The notes under the pieces: model-generated
What the model was told of the DNA's origin: nothing
What the model saw: only the letters and a program-made list of their open reading frames with translations
Databases searched by the model: none
Source of the DNA: an archaeon MnTg01
GTDB lineage: Archaea > Thermoproteota > Nitrososphaeria > Nitrososphaerales > Nitrosopumilaceae
Assembly (NCBI GenBank): GCA_008974855.1
Contig: BFAR01000036.1
Location: 1-23,610 of the forward strand
DNA: 23,610 bases
Reading direction: 5' to 3'
Position numbers and translations under genes: made by a program
Part shown: one piece after another, positions 6,466 through 13,401 of the stretch
Numbering within the stretch: the stretch's first letter is position 1
Layout of the letters: each line of letters starts with the position of its first letter

Positions 6466-6861
6466 TCACTTCAATGGGACGTATAGACTTGATCTGGATG
6501 CACCTACTCCTGGAGCACCATGTGAGACTCTTTTATTTGTAATAACAAATTCGCCAAGATAATGATTAATCATTTGTACGGAAATAGTAACAGGAACAAA
6601 TTCTTTCCCAGAATATACATTTACTTGGACACCAACCATGTAAGGAAGAATTATCAAATCTCTGATGTGAGTTCTAATTGGATTCTTTAGATTACCTGCC
6701 TTTGCTGATTTTATCTCTTCAATTAATTTTCTTTTACCCTCATTAATTCCGCGAGTAAGAGATCTTCTGGCTCTAGATGGAAACATCTGAAAAAGTTTTT
6801 CCATAGGCATTTTCTCCAATTCCTGTAAATTAATTCCATGATAATCAAATTTTTTAGCCAT
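6466..6861 (-). CDS. rps19: 30S ribosomal protein S19
   Basis: This 131-residue protein is archaeal/eukaryal S19 (S15e, uS19). It shows LFQMFPSRARRSLTRG near the N-terminus, IRTHIRDLIILPYMVG in the middle, and the family's strongly conserved VYSGKEFVPVTI, then HYLGEFVITNKRVSHG and ASRSSLYVPLK. S19 is in the 30S head and contacts A-site tRNA and S13. The ATG follows a good AAGGAG Shine-Dalgarno. The 44 bases between L23 and S19 are the only sizeable gap in this part of the operon, and L2 is expected there but absent. Confidence 0.96.
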   Translation of the reverse strand: MAKKFDYHGINLQELEKMPMEKLFQMFPSRARRSLTRGINEGKRKLIEEIKSAKAGNLKNPIRTHIRDLIILPYMVGVQVNVYSGKEFVPVTISVQMINHYLGEFVITNKRVSHGAPGVGASRSSLYVPLK

Positions 6862-6905
6862 TCTCTTTCTCCTTGATTGTAAATAGAGAGGATTTTAGAA
6901 CCATA

Positions 6906-7172
6906 TTATAGCATTCCTATCTTTGTTGCCAAATCTCGCGCCTTATCTGGAGTTTCAAATTTTACAAAAGCCTTTTTTCCATAAATTGTTTTAGCTGTAT
7001 TTACACGAAGTACTTTTTCATCGTATAGGATCTTTATCGCTTGGGCAATTTTTGGTTTCTGAGCATTACTATCTACAATAAAACAAATTCTTTGTTCTTT
7101 TTCTACCATGGCAAATGTTTTTTCTGTAATGTAGGGTCGTAAAATAATTTTTGTGGCCTCCTCTAAATTCAT
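6906..7172 (-). CDS. rpl23: 50S ribosomal protein L23
   Basis: At 88 residues this is the usual length of archaeal L23 (uL23). It opens with EEATKIILRPYITEKTFAMVE, including the conserved P-x-x-T-E-K, followed by ICFIVDSNAQKPKIAQAIKILYDEKVLRVNT, and ends KKAFVKFETPDKARDLATKIGML. L23 sits at the tunnel exit next to L29 and is a docking site for signal recognition particle and nascent-chain factors. It overlaps the L4 stop by four bases (ATGA). Confidence 0.96.
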   Translation of the reverse strand: MNLEEATKIILRPYITEKTFAMVEKEQRICFIVDSNAQKPKIAQAIKILYDEKVLRVNTAKTIYGKKAFVKFETPDKARDLATKIGML

Positions 7173-7981
7173 TTTAATTTCACCATTAATTCAAGATGGG
7201 TCGATTTGATTTTAGAAATCTCCTCAATTGCGCTTTTTGTATAAACTGTTAATCTAATTGGAACTGCTCCAGGTGCTAAATCCAAAACGCTGAGATTTTT
7301 TACTGAACATACTTCAACTCCGGGAAATGAACCACATGCTTTTGAGAGTTTAGTACCATCTCTTGTTACAAATAAAACACTTCTTCCAGTTTTTGTCGCT
7401 CTTCCCCTTAATGCAGATTTCCCACTTCTAGCTTTTCTAGATAGTAATCTTTCAATGTCTGGAGTTAGATGAAGTGCATCAAGAATTTTTTTCATATCAC
7501 TAGCTTTTGAGACTTTTTCAATATCATCTGAAACTATCATTGGAAAAGTATCAATTTTTTCTAAGATATGGCCACGAGACTCAATAATTTGCTTTGATGA
7601 TGTGGCTGCAATAGCCGAACACAATGCAAGTTTGTTTTCTTTTTTATTAAGTTTTTTTACAATAACTTTTTCCGAAGTAGGAGCATGAGCTTGTCTACCG
7701 CCTCGAATTGATGCAACCTCTCCTGCTTCGCCTTGTCGTCCTCCTCCTCCTCCTCTCATACGGGCAATTCTTGCTCTCCCTTGACCAGTAGGAGGATTAT
7801 TTGAATCAGCTACAACATCTTCTCCTGCAGTTGGATGGCGCCCTTGTTTTTGAAATTGATTAGTTGTAAGATGTATTACTGCTTTGTGAATAAGATCTTT
7901 TCTAAAGGGTGTGGAGAAAACTAAGGGTAATTCAATTTCAGTTTCTTTTGTTCCGGTAGTGGTTAAAGTTTGAACCTTCAT
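7169..7981 (-). CDS. rpl4: 50S ribosomal protein L4
   Basis: This 270-residue protein is archaeal/eukaryal L4 (L4e, uL4). The long extended loop that enters the tunnel wall is clear at about residues 64-105, with TGQGRARIARMRGGGGGRQG and IRGGRQAHAPT. The globular alpha/beta domain follows (LALCSAIAATSS; LFVTRDGTKLSKACGSFPGVEV; VLDLAPGA). L4 binds 23S rRNA domain I and forms the tunnel constriction with L22. It shares one base with the L3 stop (TAATG) and four with L23. Confidence 0.96.
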   Translation of the reverse strand: MKVQTLTTTGTKETEIELPLVFSTPFRKDLIHKAVIHLTTNQFQKQGRHPTAGEDVVADSNNPPTGQGRARIARMRGGGGGRQGEAGEVASIRGGRQAHAPTSEKVIVKKLNKKENKLALCSAIAATSSKQIIESRGHILEKIDTFPMIVSDDIEKVSKASDMKKILDALHLTPDIERLLSRKARSGKSALRGRATKTGRSVLFVTRDGTKLSKACGSFPGVEVCSVKNLSVLDLAPGAVPIRLTVYTKSAIEEISKIKSTHLELMVKLK

Positions 7982-8970
7982 TACAAGACTACCTCAAGAA
8001 TATTTGGTTTGAGAATTTTAGAAGGAACATTTCTTATTTGAGAGCGCAATTTAATTAAACGTCGATAAGTTCCTGGAACAGAACCTTTTACAATAACAAA
8101 GTCACCATTCACTAAACCAAAATGTTTGTATCCTCCTTCCGGATTAATCTTAACCTCATTTTTTTCAGTATTACTCATCACCATAATTCTTTTACTGTAT
8201 TCAATTCTTTGATGAAATCCTCGTTGGCCTGCTCTGGGAACAGTATACATCACATTTTGAGGGGAAATTGGACCTAGTGAACCAACTTCTCTTACGCTTT
8301 TTCTAGATTTGTGTTGTTTCTTTTTCACACCCCATCTAGTAATTGGACCTTCCCAACCTTTTCCTTTCGTAATAGCAGCAGTATCAACGCTAGCACCAAT
8401 CTCAAAAACTTGATCAATTTTTACATCTTTTCCTAGTAAGTTTTTTACAAATTCAAATTGTTTTTTAATATCTCCTCCCTTTACAGCAGCCTCAAAAATG
8501 TAAGGTTTCTTTTGATCAAGATTCGCAGTTGGTGTAATTCCAACTATAGCATAAATTTCTTTAATGCGGCCTAGATGCTTCTCAACTTGTTCTAAATTGC
8601 TTCCTTCAGTTTTTAATTTCAAAAATTTTGAAAAATGTTTTGGTAGTTCTTTTGCATAAATATCAAAATCAGCTTGAAACCCTCGATACTTTTTTGTGTA
8701 TCCACGAATTCCCATTACAAATAATGGAGGAGTGACGATTACGGTTCCTAGACTAACAAGTTGTTTTCCAGAGTTTGGAGTTTTATCTCTATCATCTATA
8801 CTAACGAGTTGAACGCATCCAACTTTGAAACCCGCATGTGCTAATAGTTTTGGTTCAGCAGAGTCAATTTTAGGCCAAGCACGAATTCGAGCTTCAGAAC
8901 TTTTAGCACGTCCTCTAGGAAGATATGCCAAACTTCCTCTACGTGGAGAACTACGTTTTCTATGACCCAT
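7981..8970 (-). CDS. rpl3: 50S ribosomal protein L3
   Basis: This 329-residue protein is archaeal/eukaryal L3 (uL3). The N-terminus GHRKRSSPRRGSLAYLPRGR matches the family's basic start, and the tip that approaches the peptidyl-transferase centre is in the WEGPITRWGVKKKQHKSRK and GFHQRIEYSKRI region. L3 starts 50S assembly near the 3' end of 23S rRNA. It is the first gene of the operon. A TATATAAT box at 8998-9005 is placed for a start about 5 bases before the ATG, and there is no Shine-Dalgarno, so the operon mRNA is probably leaderless or nearly so. Confidence 0.96.
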   Translation of the reverse strand: MGHRKRSSPRRGSLAYLPRGRAKSSEARIRAWPKIDSAEPKLLAHAGFKVGCVQLVSIDDRDKTPNSGKQLVSLGTVIVTPPLFVMGIRGYTKKYRGFQADFDIYAKELPKHFSKFLKLKTEGSNLEQVEKHLGRIKEIYAIVGITPTANLDQKKPYIFEAAVKGGDIKKQFEFVKNLLGKDVKIDQVFEIGASVDTAAITKGKGWEGPITRWGVKKKQHKSRKSVREVGSLGPISPQNVMYTVPRAGQRGFHQRIEYSKRIMVMSNTEKNEVKINPEGGYKHFGLVNGDFVIVKGSVPGTYRRLIKLRSQIRNVPSKILKPNILEVVL

Positions 8971-8997
8971 GGATAAACGGAAAAAGTCGTTAACCCC

Positions 8998-9007
8998 ATT
9001 ATATACC
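8998..9007 (-). promoter_or_regulatory. Promoter of the ribosomal protein operon
   Basis: The minus strand reads GGTATATAAT, a near-ideal archaeal TATA box, centred about 31 bases before the L3 ATG. It is the clearest promoter in the window and should drive the whole L3-to-L6 run, since no later gap in the operon exceeds 44 bases. Confidence 0.75.
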
Positions 9008-9050
9008 TACTAAGAATTTCAACATTTACTTTAAAATTTTATAAAAATTA

Positions 9051-9161
9051 TCATATACTTAACAAGTCTTCTATGGAAGAAAATAGCGTTATTGAACCTA
9101 TAACAACTCCAGCTATTCCGATTATTATTGCAAAGAGAAGAAACTTTTTTTGTTTAACCAT
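9051..9161 (-). CDS. Probable 36-residue single-helix membrane peptide
   Basis: This small frame runs from an ATG at 9159-9161 to a TGA at 9051-9053. The peptide has the classic small-membrane-protein layout: a basic N-terminus MVKQKK, a hydrophobic segment with small residues (FLLFAIIIGIAGVVIGSITLF, residues 7-27), and a short acidic end SSIEDLLSI. It starts 30 bases after the SPOUT methyltransferase stop on the same strand and ends about 45 bases before the L3 TATA box. There is no clear ribosome binding site. The opposite strand also has an open frame here (38 codons), but with a less protein-like composition. Function unknown. Confidence 0.5.
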   Translation of the reverse strand: MVKQKKFLLFAIIIGIAGVVIGSITLFSSIEDLLSI

Positions 9162-9191
9162 AGCTCGTAATAGAATTTTTGAATATTAAAT

Positions 9192-10007
9192 CTAATGTGT
9201 TTGGAATAGATTAAGAATTGAAAGCACTCCATTAATTGCCTCATCCAATCTAATAGTATCCGTAGCCTGATTGGGAAAGAAATTCAAAATTTTTGAATTT
9301 TGTACTTGATTAATTTTTCCTCCCATAATTTCATGAAGACCACGCTCAGGGGAACCAAAAACTACAAGAGTCGACACATTACCTTCTGAAAATGATTTTA
9401 GGAATTCTTTCGAGATTAATTTTCCTTTTCTAGATGTTAAAATAATTTTTCCGTCCCATGACAAAAGTAATGAAAAAAGATTTGCTCGTTCTTTTACTTT
9501 GTATCCCCAATACTCTTTTACATCATCTCTAGAAATCTCTTTAATTGTGAAATTAGGACTGATAGTTTTAAATTGCACAGTTATTCTTTGACCGATTTTT
9601 TCTTTTCCAAAATATGGTATCAGCTGTTTAATAGCAGTATCTACAAATTTTTTTCCTTTAATTGAAACTACTAGCCCCTCTCGTATATCACTGGATTTGA
9701 TTTTTTTCGGATCTGAGATTTTACTGTGACTTGGAATATTTAATGGATGTAAGATCCCAGCATATTTTAGTAAATCCATTTTTGGATACAGGTTTCTTCT
9801 AAAATATTGCGGAGTTTCCAAATATTTTAAAATTGTAGCCATGAGTATGGCATCACTTTTTTCCCCTAAAGTTTCATGATAAATGAAAATTTCATCTATT
9901 TGAAAAATAGAACATGCCCTTGCAATTTGAGAAATTTTAGCAGATTTTTCTTTTTGGGTTATTTCATCAGATAAAGACGAATCAGGAATTGCTATCGAAA
10001 TTGTCAA
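9192..10007 (-). CDS. SPOUT-fold RNA methyltransferase (DUF171 / C9orf114 type)
   Basis: This 271-residue protein matches the archaeal family related to eukaryotic SPOUT1/C9orf114, putative RNA (uridine) methyltransferases with a trefoil-knot fold and an inserted OB-like domain. Visible signatures are YLETPQYFRRNLYP (62-75), an inserted beta-rich region (about 85-165), LVVFGSPERGL (214-224) for the SAM-binding loop, and a final NFFPNQATDTIRLDEAI (242-258) knot segment. The family often lies next to L3 in archaea, as here, suggesting a role in rRNA modification; the exact target is not known. The start is TTG (10005-10007). An in-frame TAA just upstream excludes a longer start. Confidence 0.85.
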   Translation of the reverse strand: MTISIAIPDSSLSDEITQKEKSAKISQIARACSIFQIDEIFIYHETLGEKSDAILMATILKYLETPQYFRRNLYPKMDLLKYAGILHPLNIPSHSKISDPKKIKSSDIREGLVVSIKGKKFVDTAIKQLIPYFGKEKIGQRITVQFKTISPNFTIKEISRDDVKEYWGYKVKERANLFSLLLSWDGKIILTSRKGKLISKEFLKSFSEGNVSTLVVFGSPERGLHEIMGGKINQVQNSKILNFFPNQATDTIRLDEAINGVLSILNLFQTH

Positions 10008-10044
10008 TGTAATAACTTAACTTTAATTGTAATAATACTATCTG

Positions 10045-10782
10045 CTAGCTTTTGTCAGATGGATATTTTTCAGATGCAATTTTTGAGTATTTTTTAATTT
10101 GCTCTTCAGGCATGATCTTGAATGTTTTTGTCTCAACTAGGATTTGAGACATTATGATGTGATGTGAGGCATCTTTATCTTCACTTGCAATGGAGATGGA
10201 TTCTACAGCTAGTGCTCCAGCATCATCAAGAGAAATATCTGGTTTGTAATTTTTTTCTAGAAATTCTGTTACTTGATCAGAACCTGAACCAATTGCTACT
10301 GCATCATAAGAAATGTATGTTCCACTTGGATCTGTCAAAAAGAGTTGTGGTCCGCTAGAGTCAACGCCTCCAAGAATTAATGATACTCCAAATGGTCGAA
10401 CTCCAGCATACTGTGTGAATTGTTGACATTGATCTGCCAGATGTTTGGCAATTGTTTCAAGATCCACTATTTCATCATAAATCAATTTGTTACTTTGAGA
10501 GAAAAATCTTGCATTATCAACTTGACTTCTAGCATCTGGAATGTAACCTGCTGCTGCTACTCCAACATGATCATCTATTTGAAATATTTTTTGAGCAGTT
10601 TGAGAAATTTGAAGTTTTCGTGGTTTTTCTTCTACAGCAATAATGATTCCATCTTTAGTTTTAATCCCCACTGCAATTGTTCCACGTCGTACAGTTTCAA
10701 TTGCATATTCTACTTGATATAATCTACCATCAGGCGAAAAAACCGTAATTGCTCTATCATATCCTTGTTGTGCTGGAAGCAA
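10045..10782 (-). CDS. psmA: Proteasome alpha subunit
   Basis: This 245-residue protein is an archaeal 20S proteasome alpha subunit. The N-terminal signature GYDRAITVFSPDGRLYQVEYA (7-27) includes the gate-forming YDR segment; EEKPRKL (51-57) has the Lys that helps bind ATPase C-termini; VGVAAAGYIPDAR and GVRPFGVSLILGGVD follow. Alpha subunits form the outer rings and gate of the barrel and lack the catalytic Thr. The tail is charged and short. The start is TTG (10780-10782), the first usable codon after an in-frame TAA. A TATA-like element about 29 bases upstream suggests a leaderless transcript. No beta subunit is in the window. Confidence 0.96.
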   Translation of the reverse strand: MLPAQQGYDRAITVFSPDGRLYQVEYAIETVRRGTIAVGIKTKDGIIIAVEEKPRKLQISQTAQKIFQIDDHVGVAAAGYIPDARSQVDNARFFSQSNKLIYDEIVDLETIAKHLADQCQQFTQYAGVRPFGVSLILGGVDSSGPQLFLTDPSGTYISYDAVAIGSGSDQVTEFLEKNYKPDISLDDAGALAVESISIASEDKDASHHIIMSQILVETKTFKIMPEEQIKKYSKIASEKYPSDKS

Positions 10783-10805
10783 ATCAATCTTGAATGCTTT
10801 GAAAG

Positions 10806-10815
10806 TTTAATTTAA
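10806..10815. promoter_or_regulatory. Shared A/T element between psmA and the DUF371 gene
   Basis: TTTAATTTAA on the plus strand (TTAAATTAAA on the minus strand) is the only TATA-like sequence in the 52-base divergent spacer. Its centre is about 29 bases from the psmA TTG and 24 bases from the DUF371 GTG, the distance expected for leaderless starts in both directions. Confidence 0.45.
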
Positions 10816-10834
10816 GTCTAGTCCCGTTCAAATT

Positions 10835-11251
10835 GTGCATTTTGAAATTCCTTTTAGTGGTCATGAAAATATTAGATCACTTCACAAAAACACCATTGAG
10901 ATTACAAAGGAACCTACTCTATCTCCAAGTGGAGATTGTATTATTGGGATAAATGCAAAATATGGTTGTGGTGAGATCCCATCCAAAATAAAAGAAAAAC
11001 TAAGAGATCCTAATTCTAAAGTAATTTTTTCAATTATTGTAAATGATTATATTTTTAAAATTAAAGGTAGAGGACACCGAGATCTAGTTTGCTCTGATCC
11101 CAATGACATTGTTTTAAGAAAAAGTGATTATGTTTGTCCAAGAACTTTAGCAGTAAATTGTGATAAAGCCTCAGATTCTATTCCAAGAGAATTAATCAAG
11201 ATTTTGCAAAATCCAAAAACAAATGGAGTTTTTTCAATAGAAATTACTTGA
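10835..11251 (+). CDS. DUF371 domain protein
   Basis: This 138-residue protein resembles the archaeal DUF371 family: FSGHENIRSLHKNTIEITKE (7-26), GDCIIGINA (33-41), and a GRGHRDLVCSD segment (78-88). The family is widely conserved in archaea, small and soluble, and its biochemical role is not established as far as I know. Two conserved His, the buried GDCIIG strand and several Cys (35, 45, 86, 100, 109) may be relevant. The start is GTG (10835-10837). It diverges from psmA and ends eight bases inside the convergent winged-helix gene. Confidence 0.8.
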   Translation: MHFEIPFSGHENIRSLHKNTIEITKEPTLSPSGDCIIGINAKYGCGEIPSKIKEKLRDPNSKVIFSIIVNDYIFKIKGRGHRDLVCSDPNDIVLRKSDYVCPRTLAVNCDKASDSIPRELIKILQNPKTNGVFSIEIT

Positions 11252-11759
11252 TTTTAGAATTTTCTAAAACATTCGTTAACGCACGGTTAACAATTTCCAT
11301 AAGTAGGTATTGATTATAACTTTCAATTTCAGATATTTTTTGATTTTTTGTTTTAGAGTAAGTTTTTTGTGAGATGTTTTTTACAAGTTTTTCGATCTTG
11401 CCAGAGGTTGTTTTTATGAGATTTGCGTACTTAAAATCAAAATCATCTGGGGTGTCATACTCTAAAAGTTTTGTAGAAGTTCCATAAAATTTCGCGATAG
11501 CTCCTCTACATTCTTTGATTTTTACAACTTCAATTAATCCTGAAGTTTTCAAAATATCTATATGATGTCGAATAGTAGTTAGTGCTTTAGTATATCCAGT
11601 TTTTTTTAATTCATCTAAAATTTGTTCCGCGGTTAATTGTTTTTTGTATAATGTTTTAAGAATTTTTGTTCTAGTTGGTTCTTCAATGGCTCTAGCTTGT
11701 ATTCCTGAAGTTGTGACTATTCTATTTACCCTAATAGTCTTCTCCATTAATGTTGACAT
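11244..11759 (-). CDS. Winged-helix transcriptional regulator
   Basis: This 171-residue protein has an ArsR-like winged helix at about residues 25-95. It shows IEEPTRTKILKTLYKKQLTAEQILDELK, then the recognition helix ALTTIRHHIDILKTSGLIEVV, then a wing ending AIAKFYGTS. The C-terminal half (100-171) is helical and charged, probably for dimerisation, and has no recognisable ligand domain. Two Met (1 and 5) are possible starts; I keep the first. It lies downstream of purC on the same strand, after a 290-base spacer, so it is likely to have its own promoter. Targets are unknown, and a link to purine genes rests only on position. Confidence 0.75.
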   Translation of the reverse strand: MSTLMEKTIRVNRIVTTSGIQARAIEEPTRTKILKTLYKKQLTAEQILDELKKTGYTKALTTIRHHIDILKTSGLIEVVKIKECRGAIAKFYGTSTKLLEYDTPDDFDFKYANLIKTTSGKIEKLVKNISQKTYSKTKNQKISEIESYNQYLLMEIVNRALTNVLENSKIK

Positions 11760-12049
11760 TGTACTTTTGAATAGTGAAGTAAGCTAAAAGATCGTCGTAT
11801 CATATTTTTTTGTCTATTCGCATCAATTTTTTTTTAGTACTATCAATCTTCAATTGTTCTGATTATAATTAGTTATATTATGAGAATTGTTATTTTAATA
11901 TCATACATTTGATAATATAATAATTTAGATGATAGCACTACGAAATAAATTATAAAATAACCCTTTTGGGAAAATTTTGCGGTCATCAGGTATTCTGTAC
12001 CCCAATAAGGTCAAAATAGGCATTTGAAATATTTGTAAAATATGAAAGA
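11760..12049. other. 290-base spacer without a confident gene
   Basis: This is the longest stretch here without a convincing gene, between the purC stop and the winged-helix start. It is mostly A/T. A more G/C-rich island at 11961-12010 holds CCCTTTTGGG, a weak hairpin that on the minus strand is followed by a T-rich run and might end purC transcription, and a GGTA/TACC mini-stem. A 32-codon minus-strand frame (11925-12023) is open but lacks other support. Near the winged-helix start, CTTTTAG at about -28 is a weak TATA candidate. Confidence 0.4.
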
Positions 12050-12880
12050 TTACAGTGATAGGGATTTTTTGGAAAATCGTTCATACGCGATGATATAACG
12101 TTCGGTCATTTTCTTAATCAAACCTTGAGGAATGGATGGTGGAATAGGCTCTTGATTTTTCCCTCTGGCCTCATCGAATTTTTGCTGATAACCGTTTTCG
12201 GTTAACCAGTCACGGAGTAATTGTTTATCATATGCCTCTTGAGTTTTGCCTACAGCATAAGAGTCATTAGGCCATAACCGGTATTCATCAGGACCTATTG
12301 AATCTCCAAGAATTATTTTATTATCAAGTTTTCCAAATTCTAATTTTAAATCTGCTAGAATGAATCCTGCATTATTTGCAATTGATGCCATTTTTTCATA
12401 GATTTTGATTGAGGTGTATGACAACCAATCAAATTCCTTATTTGAAACAAGCCCCATTTCTAATGCACGGTTTTTGTCAATAGCTATATCATGAGTTGAT
12501 TTTGTAGTTGGATCAAAAATTGGTTTTGGTAATTTTGCTGCAAGCTCAGTGCTGGCATTATCAGGTAAAGATATTTCATTTTTTTCCCACCTACCGACTA
12601 GACTGCCATAAAAATAACCTCGTACCACACATTCAATTGGAAGCATCTTCATTTTTTTAACAATTATTCCTGTGTTTGATTCAGTTCTTACAAAATGGTT
12701 TTCGATATCTAATTCATCAAACCAAAATTCTGCAAATTTACATAATACCTCTCCCTTCCTTGGTATTTCTTCATGAAATTTTACATCATATGCTGAAACC
12801 CTGTCACTGAATAAAAAAAGAAGATTACCGTCCTCTAAATCATAAATATCCTTTACCTTTCCTGATGCTAAAAATTTCAA
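12050..12880 (-). CDS. purC: SAICAR synthetase PurC
   Basis: This 276-residue protein is phosphoribosylaminoimidazole-succinocarboxamide synthase, which joins aspartate to CAIR using ATP in IMP synthesis. Motifs visible are GKVKDIYDL (7-15), SDRVSAYDV (25-33), [11 protein letters not shown] (83-93), LADLKLEFG (175-183) and [11 protein letters not shown] (193-203), which together form the ATP and substrate site. Length and order fit the family. The start is TTG (12878-12880), directly after an in-frame TAA, so no longer form is possible. A TTAAAT element about 28 bases upstream suggests its own leaderless promoter inside the 44-base gap after the membrane-anchored gene. Confidence 0.96.
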   Translation of the reverse strand: MKFLASGKVKDIYDLEDGNLLFLFSDRVSAYDVKFHEEIPRKGEVLCKFAEFWFDELDIENHFVRTESNTGIIVKKMKMLPIECVVRGYFYGSLVGRWEKNEISLPDNASTELAAKLPKPIFDPTTKSTHDIAIDKNRALEMGLVSNKEFDWLSYTSIKIYEKMASIANNAGFILADLKLEFGKLDNKIILGDSIGPDEYRLWPNDSYAVGKTQEAYDKQLLRDWLTENGYQQKFDEARGKNQEPIPPSIPQGLIKKMTERYIIAYERFSKKSLSL

Positions 12881-12924
12881 TTAAGGAATCTGAATTTCAA
12901 GATCATTTAATTCATAGGTTTGTC

Positions 12925-13326
12925 CTAAGAACCCATCATCCCAGGCATTTTAATAGGAGTACGATACGCCTTACTGACGAAAATTCCTTCATCTGCGGTA
13001 ACCATAACAAATTCCAACGCATTATCAGGAGGTGGGGATATAATGATTTTTTGCCCTGGGGTCAAGGTTCCAAGTTCTTGAATATCACCACCACCAAAAT
13101 TTGCTCTAACATTTGTCAAGGGTTCATTTCCCACATTTTGAATTGTTACTCTGGCCATAACAAAAAGATCTTGTTCATCTTTGAAGGGTTCCACAAAGAT
13201 TGCATATTCTTCAGATGAAATTACACCCTTTGAGACAGAGAGACCTATAACAATGCCTAAAATGACAATTAACCCAACTCCCCCCAAAAGGAGTATTTTA
13301 TAGGTAATCACTAATGGATTAGCCAT
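12925..13326 (-). CDS. Membrane-anchored protein with extracellular beta domain
   Basis: This 133-residue protein has one N-terminal hydrophobic helix (about residues 8-32, ILLLGGVGLIVILGIVIGL). It is followed by an outside-facing domain that looks all-beta: VMARVTIQNVGNEPLTNVRANF and LGTLTPGQKIIISPPP resemble the CARDB/Ig-like pattern in which an 'N-x-G' turn separates strands. The end is Met/Pro-rich (IKMPGMMGS). There is no lipobox or Arg-Arg pair. I do not recognise a named family; such short anchored beta proteins occur in Nitrosopumilus-type genomes. It precedes purC by 44 bases on the same strand, but a functional link is not evident. Confidence 0.65.
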   Translation of the reverse strand: MANPLVITYKILLLGGVGLIVILGIVIGLSVSKGVISSEEYAIFVEPFKDEQDLFVMARVTIQNVGNEPLTNVRANFGGGDIQELGTLTPGQKIIISPPPDNALEFVMVTADEGIFVSKAYRTPIKMPGMMGS

Positions 13327-13341
13327 CTTCTAGCTTTTAAA

Positions 13342-13380
13342 TTGGTCCAAAAAATTTTGGTCCATAATCTAAAAATTATG
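13342..13380. repeat. Direct and inverted repeats before the membrane-anchored gene
   Basis: TTGGTCCA occurs twice, at 13342-13349 and 13357-13364, exactly 15 bases apart. Between them CCAAAA-AA-TTTTGG (13347-13360) is an inverted repeat, and CATAAT/ATTATG (13363-13380) form another. They lie 16-54 bases before the ATG at 13326 and just after the TrmB-type stop, so they could be an operator, a terminator, or both. Confidence 0.45.
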
Positions 13381-13401
13381 AATAATTTGTTGAGATTTAT
13401 T

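Noticed and set aside
9073..9189. 38-codon plus-strand frame opposite the small membrane peptide
   Set aside because: The minus-strand peptide has a far better membrane-protein pattern and is on the strand of its neighbours.
11985..11995. Possible C/D-box RNA (CTGATGA on the minus strand)
   Set aside because: No D box (CTGA) at a suitable distance and no closing stem; a single C-box-like match is expected by chance.
11925..12023. 32-codon minus-strand frame in the spacer after purC
   Set aside because: Short, no ribosome binding site, composition not protein-like; could be chance.
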